A stretch of DNA of 64,000 nt from Nocardia farcinica. Its GTDB lineage: Bacteria; Actinomycetota; Actinomycetes; Mycobacteriales; Mycobacteriaceae. The position numbers and the translations under genes were made by a program. The notes beneath the pieces are model-generated. The model was not told the origin of the DNA. It saw only the letters and a list, made by a program, of their open reading frames with translations, and made no database searches. Shown one piece after another: positions 8,117-16,120 of this stretch (the first letter of the stretch is position 1; each line of letters opens with the position of its first letter). The DNA lies in contig NZ_LN868938.1 in NCBI RefSeq assembly GCF_001182745.1, positions 3,584,763 through 3,648,762 on the forward strand, read 5' to 3'.

Positions 8117-9238
8117 TCAGGTCGCGGCGGGCACGGTGTCGGCGAATTGCTCTGCCAGGAAGTCGATCTGATCGCGGACGGCGTCTTCGAAGTAGGTGCC
8201 GAGGTAGATGTCGAAGTGGTCGCAGGGGTACGTCTTCACCCGGACATGTGCCAGGCCCCACGCGCGGCGCTTGGTGGTTTCGGCGGGTGCGGCGGCGTCG
8301 TTGTCGCAGACGCACAGCAGGGTCGGCACGCCGGAGCGGGCCATGGCACGGCCGGGGCGGTACAGCGGTAGCCGCAACACCAAGCGGGCGGCCAGCGCAT
8401 TGGCGGCGTCGAAGTCGTTGCCCGGGCCTCGGAACACGCCCCAGATCGAGTCGCGGCCCACCTTCGTGACCGGCTCGCGGTCGTCGGCGATCGTCAGTTC
8501 GATGTTCTCCGACAGCCGCGCACGCACCGAGGGCAACCTCCGCAGGAGGGCGCTGGAGCGCCGGGAAAGCCGGGTGCCGGGCGGCAACAGCGCCGACGCG
8601 CCCGCGATGGCGTCGGGTGAGGCCACAAATGCGGGCATCCACGAGGTTCCGGCCATCGGCACGAGAATGGGCTTGCTACCGAGCCAGGAACGTGCGGTGT
8701 CGAGGATGCCCACCGCCATCAGCGCGACAGCGCTCAGCGGCCCGGTCCGCAGTCGTGAGATCAGCGAGGCCGGTCCGTCGGTGAAGGGACATTGCGCGAC
8801 GATGGCCGCCACCTGCGGATTGCCGCTGCCGACCTGCAGGACATGTCCGCCACCGAATGAGGTGCCCCACAAGGCGATCCGGTCGACATCGACCTCGGGC
8901 AGGGTGCGCGCGAAGGCCACAGCGGCCCGCCAGTCCGCGAGTTGGCGACCGATGTCGAGAAGCTGTCGCGGCCGGCCGCCGCTGGCCCCGAGGTGGCGGT
9001 AGTCGAAGACCAGCACCGACCAGCCGTTCGCGGCGAACCGTTCGGCGAAGGCCGCCAGGCGCATCTCCCGCACCGCGCCCAGCCCGTGCCCCATGATCAC
9101 GATCGGTCGAGGCCCGGGCGCGCCGGGCGTGGTGTACAACCACGCCGCACACGGCACGCCGTCGGAGAGGAACTCCACATCGCGCCGCTGAACCGCCGCG
9201 GTGGCCGCACCTCGATCGATCGACTCGTCGGTCGCCAT
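8117..9238 (-). CDS. alpha/beta hydrolase
   Basis: 373-residue serine hydrolase of the alpha/beta fold. The oxyanion-hole region MGHGLG (about residues 49-54) and the nucleophile elbow GTSFGG (Ser127) are clear. A DNDAAAPAET segment fits the acid region and the HFDIYLG segment near the C-terminus contains the likely catalytic histidine. There is no signal peptide, so it is probably cytosolic. Relatives are esterases and dienelactone hydrolase- or acetyl xylan esterase-like enzymes; the substrate is unknown. The promoter holds two TetR-type operators, and the converging TetR gene lies immediately downstream. Confidence 0.78.
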   Translation of the reverse strand: MATDESIDRGAATAAVQRRDVEFLSDGVPCAAWLYTTPGAPGPRPIVIMGHGLGAVREMRLAAFAERFAANGWSVLVFDYRHLGASGGRPRQLLDIGRQLADWRAAVAFARTLPEVDVDRIALWGTSFGGGHVLQVGSGNPQVAAIVAQCPFTDGPASLISRLRTGPLSAVALMAVGILDTARSWLGSKPILVPMAGTSWMPAFVASPDAIAGASALLPPGTRLSRRSSALLRRLPSVRARLSENIELTIADDREPVTKVGRDSIWGVFRGPGNDFDAANALAARLVLRLPLYRPGRAMARSGVPTLLCVCDNDAAAPAETTKRRAWGLAHVRVKTYPCDHFDIYLGTYFEDAVRDQIDFLAEQFADTVPAAT

Positions 9239-9270
9239 CCTTGATCCTTCCGCTCAGCGAACCCAGCGCT

Positions 9271-9332
9271 CTTGAACGTTGTCCAAGAACCGCGTGGCGA
9301 CCACGATAGGCACTTCTTGAACGCTAGTCAAG
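9271..9332. promoter_or_regulatory. two 17-bp palindromic operators upstream of the hydrolase gene
   Basis: CTTGAACGTTGTCCAAG (9271-9287) and CTTGAACGCTAGTCAAG (9316-9332) share CTTGAACG...CAAG and are each palindromic (CTTG-x-AC...GT-x-CAAG and CTTGA...TCAAG). The centres are 45 bp apart. They lie 33 and 78 bases before the hydrolase start, as expected for a TetR-family repressor; the nearby TetR gene is the natural candidate. Confidence 0.55.
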
Positions 9333-9608
9333 AACGTGTCGTTCGGCGACCCCCGATCCTCGCCAGACCGCATCGGCCTGGAAGTCAGCGAGCGAGGACG
9401 TCGCCGTCCGCCGGGAATACTCCGAGACCAAACCCGGCCAGTTGCTGGAAATGCGACCGAAGGCGGATTTGTACCGACTCACACAACCCGCCCACGCCGA
9501 GCCGGCGAGGCGTCGCCGCATCTCGTCGTCGTAGCGCTGTTCGACCTCCGCGCGGTTCTCCAGGACCCCACCCGGGTCTCGCGCCACCCACCAGCGAACA
9601 AAGGTCAC
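9324..9608 (-). pseudogene. C-terminal relic of a flavin monooxygenase
   Basis: The translated minus strand carries EVEQRYDDEMRRRL, SRYKSAFGRISSNWPGLVS and an EYSRRT tail. This aligns residue by residue with the C-terminus of the intact monooxygenase at 3550-5022 (DVEQNWDDWLQRRL, WYRNASGRITNNWPGIT). The FAD and NADP domains are absent, so this is a leftover of a paralogous gene. It lies directly upstream of, and on the same strand as, the hydrolase gene and its operators, so the two may once have been co-regulated. Confidence 0.6.
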
Positions 9609-9922
9609 GCAGCGTGCTCGTTGGAGATCCGCCCGTCGCGCACACCAACCAGGGGATCAGCGAGATCGCGCGAGCCGTCGAAAGCGGCGGCACCGAGCCG
9701 CCTCGTATACCGCGATACGAGCCCAAACCACTTATGGGACCCGCCGATCGATTGCCATGCGGCGCCACCCAACACGGCAGCCTGACAGATCAGCGGCGTG
9801 AACACCCAACCGCGGAGCTACTGAACGGAAGCCATGGGCTGTCGGTAGCCCCAGACCCGTTTCATCCGCACGGCGAGACCGGCACACAGCGCTGGCCTGC
9901 GCAACTGAGCGCAACCCTCCGG
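9609..9922. other. gene debris between monooxygenase relic and kinase gene
   Basis: Short coding-like minus-strand stretches occur here (about 9640-9800 with a GGAAWQSIGGSHKWFGL segment, and 9820-9890 ending in a stop at about 9822). They do not join into a gene and I do not recognise them. Together with the flanking relics they mark a region of gene decay. Confidence 0.35.
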
Positions 9923-11027
9923 TCAGCCGTCGGTGTGTGACGGTGCCGCAGGTAGTTGCACGGTGACTCGGAGCCCTCCGGAGGGACGGGGAGTGAGGGT
10001 TAGGGTTCCGTTGTGAGCGCGCGTGATGCTCTGGACGATCGCCAGGCCCAGCCCGGCACCCGCGTGGTCGACGTGCACGCGTTCGGTGCCGCGGCGAAAC
10101 GGTTCGACCAGCGTGGGAACCACGTGCGGCAACACCTTTTCGCCGGTGTTCTCGACAGTGATCGCGACCGTACCGGGATGCGCGCTGGTCCTGCGAGACG
10201 CTGCCACGATCGGGCACGTTGTAAATGATCGCGTTGTGCACGAGGTTGGTGATCAACTGCAGGAGGAGGGCGGGCGAGCCCATGGTCGGGGTTATGTCGC
10301 CGGAGGTCTCCATAGCGATACCGCGTTCTTCCGCGAGGGGGAGAAGTGTTTCCGCGGCTTCTTCCGCCATGAGGGACAGGTCGACGTGCGCTCGCGGGAA
10401 GGAACGCTGATCGGCGCGGCTGAGCAGGAGTAATGCCTCGGTCAGGTCGATCGCTCGGGTGTTGACGGTACGAAGTCGTCGGATGAGTTCACCGGTGTCG
10501 ACGTCCGGGTCGTTGCGGGCCACGTCGAGAAGTGCCTGTGTGATCGCCAGCGGAGTGCGCAGTTCGTGGGAAGCGTTGGCGGCGAATCTCCGCTGTTCGG
10601 CTACGTGGGCTTCCAGCTGGGCGAGCATGGTGTCGAAACTGTCGGCGAGTTCACGGAACTCGTCGCTGCGCCCCGGCAGCCGGATCCGCAGGGACAACGA
10701 TCCGGACGCGGCCGCCCGGGTGGCCTGCGTGATTCGAGTCAGGGGCGAGAGTACCCGACCGGCGAGAATCCACCCGCCTACGAGACCGAACACCAGCAGA
10801 AACCCCAGCACAAGGATTGCCGCCGGGACGAAGACGGCGGCGCCGAAGCTGCCTGGATCGAAGACGCGCCGGAAGTCGGACAGATCGGGAACGAATAGGG
10901 CGTTCGATCTTCCTCGCAGCAGGAATACCCACACGGCGGCGAGCAGCAAGGCACCGGCGAGCATGAGAAACCCGACGTAGCTGAGGGTCAGTTTCGCGCG
11001 CACGCTCAACCCTTGACGCCTAGCCAC
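9923..11027 (-). pseudogene. sensor histidine kinase, frameshifted before the ATPase G-box
   Basis: The two-component sensor partner of the adjacent response regulator. It has two membrane segments (about residues 14-38 and 70-95), a HAMP domain, the H-box FAANASHELRTPLA and an N-box HNAI. At about 10205-10215 the frame is lost: the N-terminal frame continues only into nonsense, while the following frame encodes TVAITVENTGE and GAGLGLAIV (G-box) down to the stop at 9923. Removing one base would join them. The start is GTG 11027, overlapping the regulator stop by 8 nt. Either a recent inactivating insertion or a sequencing error; the rest of the sequence is intact. Confidence 0.75.
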
Positions 11028-11715
11028 GCTCCGCTTTCCGGTCGTCGGTATCCGTTCCGGTATCGATGCGGTAGCCGACACCGGGCACGGTGGCGATGAG
11101 CCATGGTTCGCCGAGCCGTTTCCGCAGCGCGGAAACGGTGATACGCACGGCGTTGGTGAAGGGGTCGGCATTCTCATCCCATGCCCGTTCCAGTAGCTCT
11201 TCGGCGCTGACGACACCGCCTTCGGCAGCGACGAGAACTTCGAGCACGGCGAACTGCTTGCGGGTGAGCGCCACATAGCGCCCGTCCCTGTAGACCTCGC
11301 GACGGAACGGGTCCACTCGCAGGCCCGCGATCTCCCGCACGGGTGGTCTGCTGTGGGCGCGCCTCCGGTCGAGCGCCCGCAGCCTCAGCGCGAGTTCACG
11401 GAGCGCGAATGGCTTGGTGAGATAGTCGTCGGCGCCGAGCTCGAAGCCGGAGGCCTTGTCATCGAGCCGGTCGGCGGCGGTGAGCATCAGTATCGGCATG
11501 CCGGTACCGGACGCGACGATGTGTTGTGCGATCTTGTCACCCGAGGGCCCCGGGATGTCGCGGTCGAGGACCGCTATGTCGTATTTGTTGATGCTCAGCA
11601 ACTCCATGGCTGTGTCACCGTCGCCCGCGATATCCGCCGCGATCGCTTCCAGCCGCAGCCCGTCACGGATGGCCTCCGCCAGGTAGGGCTCATCCTCTAC
11701 GACCAGCACGCGCAT
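11020..11715 (-). CDS. OmpR-family response regulator
   Basis: 231-residue DNA-binding response regulator. The receiver domain has the acidic pair E8/D9, phospho-acceptor D51 (AVLDRDIPG), the T in MLTAAD, and K in LTKPFA. The C-terminal winged helix (ALTRKQFAVLEVL, AVRITVSALRKRLG, VPGVGYRI) is complete. It sits upstream of and overlaps its cognate kinase gene, which is frameshifted, so the regulator may be orphaned. The start is ATG 11715; longer in-frame extensions lack coding character. It is divergent from the DoxX-like membrane gene, a possible target. Confidence 0.88.
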   Translation of the reverse strand: MRVLVVEDEPYLAEAIRDGLRLEAIAADIAGDGDTAMELLSINKYDIAVLDRDIPGPSGDKIAQHIVASGTGMPILMLTAADRLDDKASGFELGADDYLTKPFALRELALRLRALDRRRAHSRPPVREIAGLRVDPFRREVYRDGRYVALTRKQFAVLEVLVAAEGGVVSAEELLERAWDENADPFTNAVRITVSALRKRLGEPWLIATVPGVGYRIDTGTDTDDRKAERG

Positions 11716-11802
11716 GCTCTCGATCCTATGAGGCGCATCATTTCGCCAACGTATCGAAAATCGCATACAGGTCGGCAACACCGCTGCGCCTTGACTGGTG
11801 GC

Positions 11803-11913
11803 ATGAACGACAACAGCCGCCGGCGGCATGACGAATTGCGCCCTGAGGCGATCGAGCACGGCTGCCCCGCCATGTATGCCGACCCCGCACACGATCAGAG
11901 GATGCAGCAGTGA
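11803..11913 (+). CDS. possible 36-residue leader peptide coupled to the membrane gene
   Basis: A short frame (MNDNSRRRHDELRPEAIE...RMQQ) ends in TGA overlapping the GTG start of the next gene as GTGA, the classic coupling arrangement. It has no strong ribosome-binding site and resembles nothing I know. It could be a coupled leader, or chance. Confidence 0.3.
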   Translation: MNDNSRRRHDELRPEAIEHGCPAMYADPAHDQRMQQ

Positions 11914-13274
11914 CGACGGCTGTAACCACGACCGCCGAACGACCGGAGCCGGCTGGACGAGCGCGGTGGAATCCACTCACGCGTATCGCGTTCCGGTTCT
12001 GTTTTCTGTATTTCGGCTTGTTCTGTCTTCTGACTCCGCCGTTCGTGTTCGTGCTGACCGGACTGCTCGGTCGCCGGCTCGGTTACGACGCACAGTTCTG
12101 GCACATCCGGAAGCTGCAGCCCCTCCTGAACTGGGTGGGCCGGAGCCTGTTCGGCGCCGACGTACAGCTGTATCCGACAGGGGTCGGTGATCAGGCGATC
12201 TTCTGGGTGCTGTTGTTCTGCATCCTGGTCGTGGCGGTCGCCGGCGTAGCGGTGTGGTCGGTGGTGGACCGACACCGCAGCGACCATCGCACACTGGCGG
12301 CCTGGTATCTACTCGGCATCCGGATAATGCTGGCTGGTCAGTTGCTGAGCTTCGGCTTCGCCAAGGCGATTCCGACGCAGATGCCGGAGCCGTCGCTGAC
12401 CACGCTGTTGACCAAGTACGGCGACCTCACGCCGATGGCCGTGCTGTGGTCGCAGGTAGGTGTGTCGAGACCATACGAAATGCTGCTCGGCGCGGCAGAA
12501 ATCACCGCGGCGATCCTGCTGTTGATTCCACGAACCGCGCTGCTCGGCGCGATGCTGGCGCTGATCGACACCCTGCAGATCGTAGTGCTGAACATGACGT
12601 TCGATGTGCCGGAGAAGATCTCGTCGGTACATCTTCTGCTCATGTCGGTGGTGCTGCTGGCACCGGAGGCACGGCGGCTCACACGAGTGCTGTTGCTCGA
12701 CCGTGCGACCGGCCCGTCCGCCGTACCGTACCCGTTCCGCACCAGGACATCCCGCCGGATCGCGGCACTGATACAGGTCGCGCTCGGCATCTGGATGACG
12801 GTGGCTCTCGTGCTCGGCGGCCTGCACGCCTGGCGTTCCGGCGGCCCCGACCGCCCCAAACCGCCGCTGTACGGCATCTGGTCGGTGTCTCAGTACACCC
12901 GCGACGGACAGGTGGTGCCACCGCTGACCACGGACACAACCCGGTGGAAGACAGTGGTGTTCGACTATCCAGGCACCATCAGCTTTCAGCGTATGAACGA
13001 CACCCTGGCGACCGTTCCCGCCGACGTGGACGCCGCGTCTCATCGGATCCGGCTGCTCCCGGGGGCACCGAAATCGAGGCCGATGGTGAGATCCGAGCAG
13101 GGTCAATATCCTCTGGGCACTCTCGATTTCCAGCAAACAACCTCGGAAACAGTCCTACTGACCGGCGAGCTCGACGGCCACCAGGTCACCATGACGCTCG
13201 ACCGGATCGACCCGGACAGCTTCCCGCAGCGAAGCACACCGTTCCGCTGGGTACAGAACCGCCCGAACTTCTGA
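11910..13274 (+). CDS. DoxX-like multi-pass membrane protein
   Basis: 454-residue integral membrane protein of unknown function. Hydrophobic segments at about residues 28-52, 96-118, 132-155, 190-215, 222-245 and 285-305 are followed by a 140-residue soluble C-terminal domain. The membrane part (RIMLAGQLLSFGFAKAIP, LLGAAEITAAILLLIP) resembles DoxX/DoxD-type proteins. The C-terminal domain has the YGIWSV and RWKTVVFDYPGTISFQ features often seen fused to DoxX domains. Start GTG 11910. It diverges from the response regulator gene, so control by that system is possible. Codon use and GC are lower than in core genes nearby. Confidence 0.6.
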   Translation: MTTAVTTTAERPEPAGRARWNPLTRIAFRFCFLYFGLFCLLTPPFVFVLTGLLGRRLGYDAQFWHIRKLQPLLNWVGRSLFGADVQLYPTGVGDQAIFWVLLFCILVVAVAGVAVWSVVDRHRSDHRTLAAWYLLGIRIMLAGQLLSFGFAKAIPTQMPEPSLTTLLTKYGDLTPMAVLWSQVGVSRPYEMLLGAAEITAAILLLIPRTALLGAMLALIDTLQIVVLNMTFDVPEKISSVHLLLMSVVLLAPEARRLTRVLLLDRATGPSAVPYPFRTRTSRRIAALIQVALGIWMTVALVLGGLHAWRSGGPDRPKPPLYGIWSVSQYTRDGQVVPPLTTDTTRWKTVVFDYPGTISFQRMNDTLATVPADVDAASHRIRLLPGAPKSRPMVRSEQGQYPLGTLDFQQTTSETVLLTGELDGHQVTMTLDRIDPDSFPQRSTPFRWVQNRPNF

Positions 13275-13574
13275 CCGGGCACAGGGACAGTCCCGTCCGT
13301 TTCGATCCGGGTACACATCTCGTCATCGCGGGCCGCGGGCCGGGCTCCGTCGCCGGGCCGGCGGCCCCGGCCCGCTGCGACTGGGCGATCGGGAACCCGG
13401 CTCGACCAGCGTCGACGAGTGGTCGTCGACGAGGGCCAGAACCTTGTAAACCGACCGATCGCCCCAGGACGGCCCTGCCGGTTGCGGATCGCAAGTGTCC
13501 ATCCCGTCCCATCTGTCACCGGTCGTCGATATTCTCCGTTGCGTAGTCGAGCCGCAATGGTCTGGGAGGGTGCG
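13275..13574. other. 300-base intergenic region with hairpin
   Basis: No gene is visible. A strong hairpin, GCGGGCCGGG (13335-13344) with CCCGGCCCGC (13366-13375), probably terminates the membrane gene. The rest should hold the promoter of the following gene pair; I see no clear operator. Confidence 0.45.
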
Positions 13575-14588
13575 ATGGTGGAACAGCTCGACGTGGGCAA
13601 GGCCAAGCTCAAGGTAGGCAACGCCAAGGAGGGCATCGGCAGAACCGTCGACGGTATCGGCAAGGCAGCGCGAACCGCGTCATCACAGTTCGCCGGTCAG
13701 ATGGGCAGCGTCAAGGACGCCGCGAGGGGCAGGGTCGAGAAGCTGACCGCGAAAGGGCCGGACCCCTACGAAGTGGCCGTGGCGGAGTACAACGGCGCCT
13801 TCACGGCGATGGCCGACCGGGGCCTGTCTCTGTTGCGTCAACGAGAGCGTTCGACGGACCTGATCGAGCTCGTCGAGCAGTTGGTGAACAGCATCGCCAA
13901 CACCCCGAAGTCCTTCGATACCGACTTCGACGAGATCGAGGTGCACCGGAAACGGTTCTTGAACGCAGAGGATTTCGCCCGAGCAGAGCTGGCGGCAGCG
14001 CGGCTGTCGGCCGCCGGCGCCGGCGCCGGGTTCGCGGCGGGCACGGCGGTAGCGGGCCTGGCACCGTCGGCGGCGATATGGGTCGCCACCACCTTCGGAA
14101 CGGCGTCGACCGGGACCGCGATCTCGACCCTTTCCGGAGCGGCAGCCAGCCAGGCAGCATTGGCGTGGCTCGGGGGCGGCGCGCTGGCTGCCGGTGGCGG
14201 CGGCACCGCGGCAGGCACCACACTGCTCGCGCTTGCCGGCCCGATCGGCTGGACGATCGCCGGCGCAACCCTGCTCGCGTCCATCGCGCTGTTCGCGAAG
14301 AAGAAGTTCGAGAGCCGAGAAGCGAAGCACGAAGCGCTGGCTGCGATCAAACGCAACACCGCCCTCGTCGAAGGCATGGATGCGCAGATCGATGACCTTC
14401 TCCAGCGGACGACCTCCCTCCGCGAAGGGTTGGTGAAGAGTTACGGCGATGCCCTGGTGTACTTCCGCGCCGATTTCCGCGCGCTCGCCCCGGCGGAGCG
14501 GTCGGCACTCGCTACGTTGGTGAACAACACGAAATCGTGCGCGGCCCTGCTGAGCGTGCGCATCGAGCAGGATGGCGACAGTGCGTGA
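13575..14588 (+). CDS. unknown helical protein with glycine/alanine-rich membrane hairpin (gene A of pair)
   Basis: 337 residues, function unknown. Residues 1-65 are Lys/Gly-rich and helical; 67-150 are helical and coiled-coil-like; about 150-240 form a long Ala/Gly hydrophobic block (TFGTASTGTAISTLSGAA, ALAWLGGGALAAGGGG, LALAGPIGWTIAGATLLASI) of glycine-zipper character; 240-337 are again helical and charged. This soluble-membrane-soluble plan resembles pore-forming or membrane-inserting proteins. I recall similar ASTGTAIS-LSGAAA blocks in uncharacterised proteins of many phyla. Start ATG 13575 behind GGGAGGG. It overlaps gene B by 17 nt. The surroundings are accessory, with relics on both sides. 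Confidence 0.6.
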   Translation: MVEQLDVGKAKLKVGNAKEGIGRTVDGIGKAARTASSQFAGQMGSVKDAARGRVEKLTAKGPDPYEVAVAEYNGAFTAMADRGLSLLRQRERSTDLIELVEQLVNSIANTPKSFDTDFDEIEVHRKRFLNAEDFARAELAAARLSAAGAGAGFAAGTAVAGLAPSAAIWVATTFGTASTGTAISTLSGAAASQAALAWLGGGALAAGGGGTAAGTTLLALAGPIGWTIAGATLLASIALFAKKKFESREAKHEALAAIKRNTALVEGMDAQIDDLLQRTTSLREGLVKSYGDALVYFRADFRALAPAERSALATLVNNTKSCAALLSVRIEQDGDSA

Positions 14589-16041
14589 CGCCGCCGAATT
14601 CGTCACCAGCATCCAGGAGCAGGCAGTTGCCTCCTGGGCGAGCTATCTCAACCAGCTCCGCCTGGACAATCTTCTGAGCGCGCTCAGCCGGCAGGACGAG
14701 CACCTTCGGGACGCGCTCACCAGCGTCGAGGAAGCCGTCAAGACGATCGACCTCGAGGTGGTCGCCGCCAACCGCGGCGGACAGTCCGGTATGCACGGCT
14801 TCATCGCCGAGGTCGCCGAGGTCGGTATCGGCAACGCCCGAAGGCAGATCCTCGGCCACGAGGCCATCTACCAGTGGGTCGACGACAACGGACCCGTCGA
14901 CCTGATGCGCGGAAGTGTCGAGATCCAGCAGAAGTTCGTCGCAGCGGGTGGGCGCTTTTCCTTGGGCGCGATCGCCGAGCACTTCCAGAAGTACCCCGAG
15001 TACGTGCGCAACGGTGGGAAGTACCAGATCCCCCGTGATCATTTCGAGGTGATCCAGCGGCTACGTGCTATGTCCCCCGAGGAAGCGAGCAAGCTACTGT
15101 CGCGCAGCGGCGACGGACCTTCCCTCCGAGACTGGCAGCGGGTCCAGGCGTTCTTCCAAGACGGGTCGGTCGGCTTCGAATCGCTGGAACCCTCGATGCT
15201 CGAGTACGGCGACGTGCAGCGCGATGCTTACACCGCGACCATGGCGGCCGAAAGAGACTCGCTCCGCGCCATGGACCGGTCCTTGCGCGAGGATGCCCAC
15301 CAGCGCAGCCTGCCGACGCCGGGAGAAGGAGGCCGGGCCACACTCATGGCCGCAGCGACCGCGGGCGGCACCGCATTCGTGCTGGCCGTGGTCGCCAAAC
15401 GCCGGGAAGGCAAGCGGCTGAACGAGTTCAGCGCCACCGACTGGATGCAGCTCGCCGGCACGACCGGCGCGAGTTTCGGCAAGGGCGGCGTCCGAGGAAT
15501 GAGCATCTACGCGCTCACGAATTTCACCGCGACCTCCGCTGCGGTCGCCGGCTCCATCGTCACCACGTCCTTCAATATCGCGGAACAAGCGAACAAGCTC
15601 CGGCGAGGCCAGATCGACGAACTCGAGTTCATCGAGAACTCCGAGCTCATCGCCTTGGAGGCCGCAGTACGTGCGCTGTCCTCGCTCGTCGGCCAGGCCA
15701 CCATCCCCATCCCGATCCTCGGCGCTGTCATCGGCACCGCCGTCGGCACTGTCATGTACAAGGCCGCGGCATCGTCGCTGACGAAGCGAGAGGCGGCGCT
15801 GATCGAGCGCTACCTCGACGAGCAGCGCACGCTCGACAAGGAACTCGCCGCGGAGCACCAGGCCATCCTGGACAGCCTCGACCGGAGCATGTCGCGTTAT
15901 CTCGGGTTGCTCGAACGAGCTTTCTCGCCTGACGTGCAGGTTGCGCTTGTCGGCTCGGTCGAGCTGGCGGTGGAAATCGGCGTGGCTTCGGACGAGATCC
16001 TGGATTCCGAGGAGAAGGTCGACGCCTTCTTCCTCGATTAG
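14572..16041 (+). CDS. unknown helical membrane-associated protein (gene B of pair)
   Basis: 489 residues, function unknown. Residues 1-240 are mostly helical and soluble, with a GKYQIPRDHFEVIQRL segment that I recall as conserved in a broad uncharacterised family. Hydrophobic stretches follow at about 262-276, 303-340 (IYALTNFTATSAAVAGSIV) and 372-400 (TIPIPILGAVIGTAVGTVM), the last a glycine zipper. The C-terminal 90 residues are helical and acidic. ATG 14572 lies inside the end of gene A, giving tight coupling; GTG 14581 is an alternative start. Two coupled membrane-active proteins of this type suggest a joint role such as toxin/effector or defence, which is inference only. Confidence 0.6.
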   Translation: MATVRDAAEFVTSIQEQAVASWASYLNQLRLDNLLSALSRQDEHLRDALTSVEEAVKTIDLEVVAANRGGQSGMHGFIAEVAEVGIGNARRQILGHEAIYQWVDDNGPVDLMRGSVEIQQKFVAAGGRFSLGAIAEHFQKYPEYVRNGGKYQIPRDHFEVIQRLRAMSPEEASKLLSRSGDGPSLRDWQRVQAFFQDGSVGFESLEPSMLEYGDVQRDAYTATMAAERDSLRAMDRSLREDAHQRSLPTPGEGGRATLMAAATAGGTAFVLAVVAKRREGKRLNEFSATDWMQLAGTTGASFGKGGVRGMSIYALTNFTATSAAVAGSIVTTSFNIAEQANKLRRGQIDELEFIENSELIALEAAVRALSSLVGQATIPIPILGAVIGTAVGTVMYKAAASSLTKREAALIERYLDEQRTLDKELAAEHQAILDSLDRSMSRYLGLLERAFSPDVQVALVGSVELAVEIGVASDEILDSEEKVDAFFLD

Positions 16042-16120
16042 GGTGCCTCAGCCCATCCGCTACCAGCTGCGGCCTGCCGGAAACGCGTAGATTCGCGGGG
16101 GCAGGAGACCTTCGGAAGGT

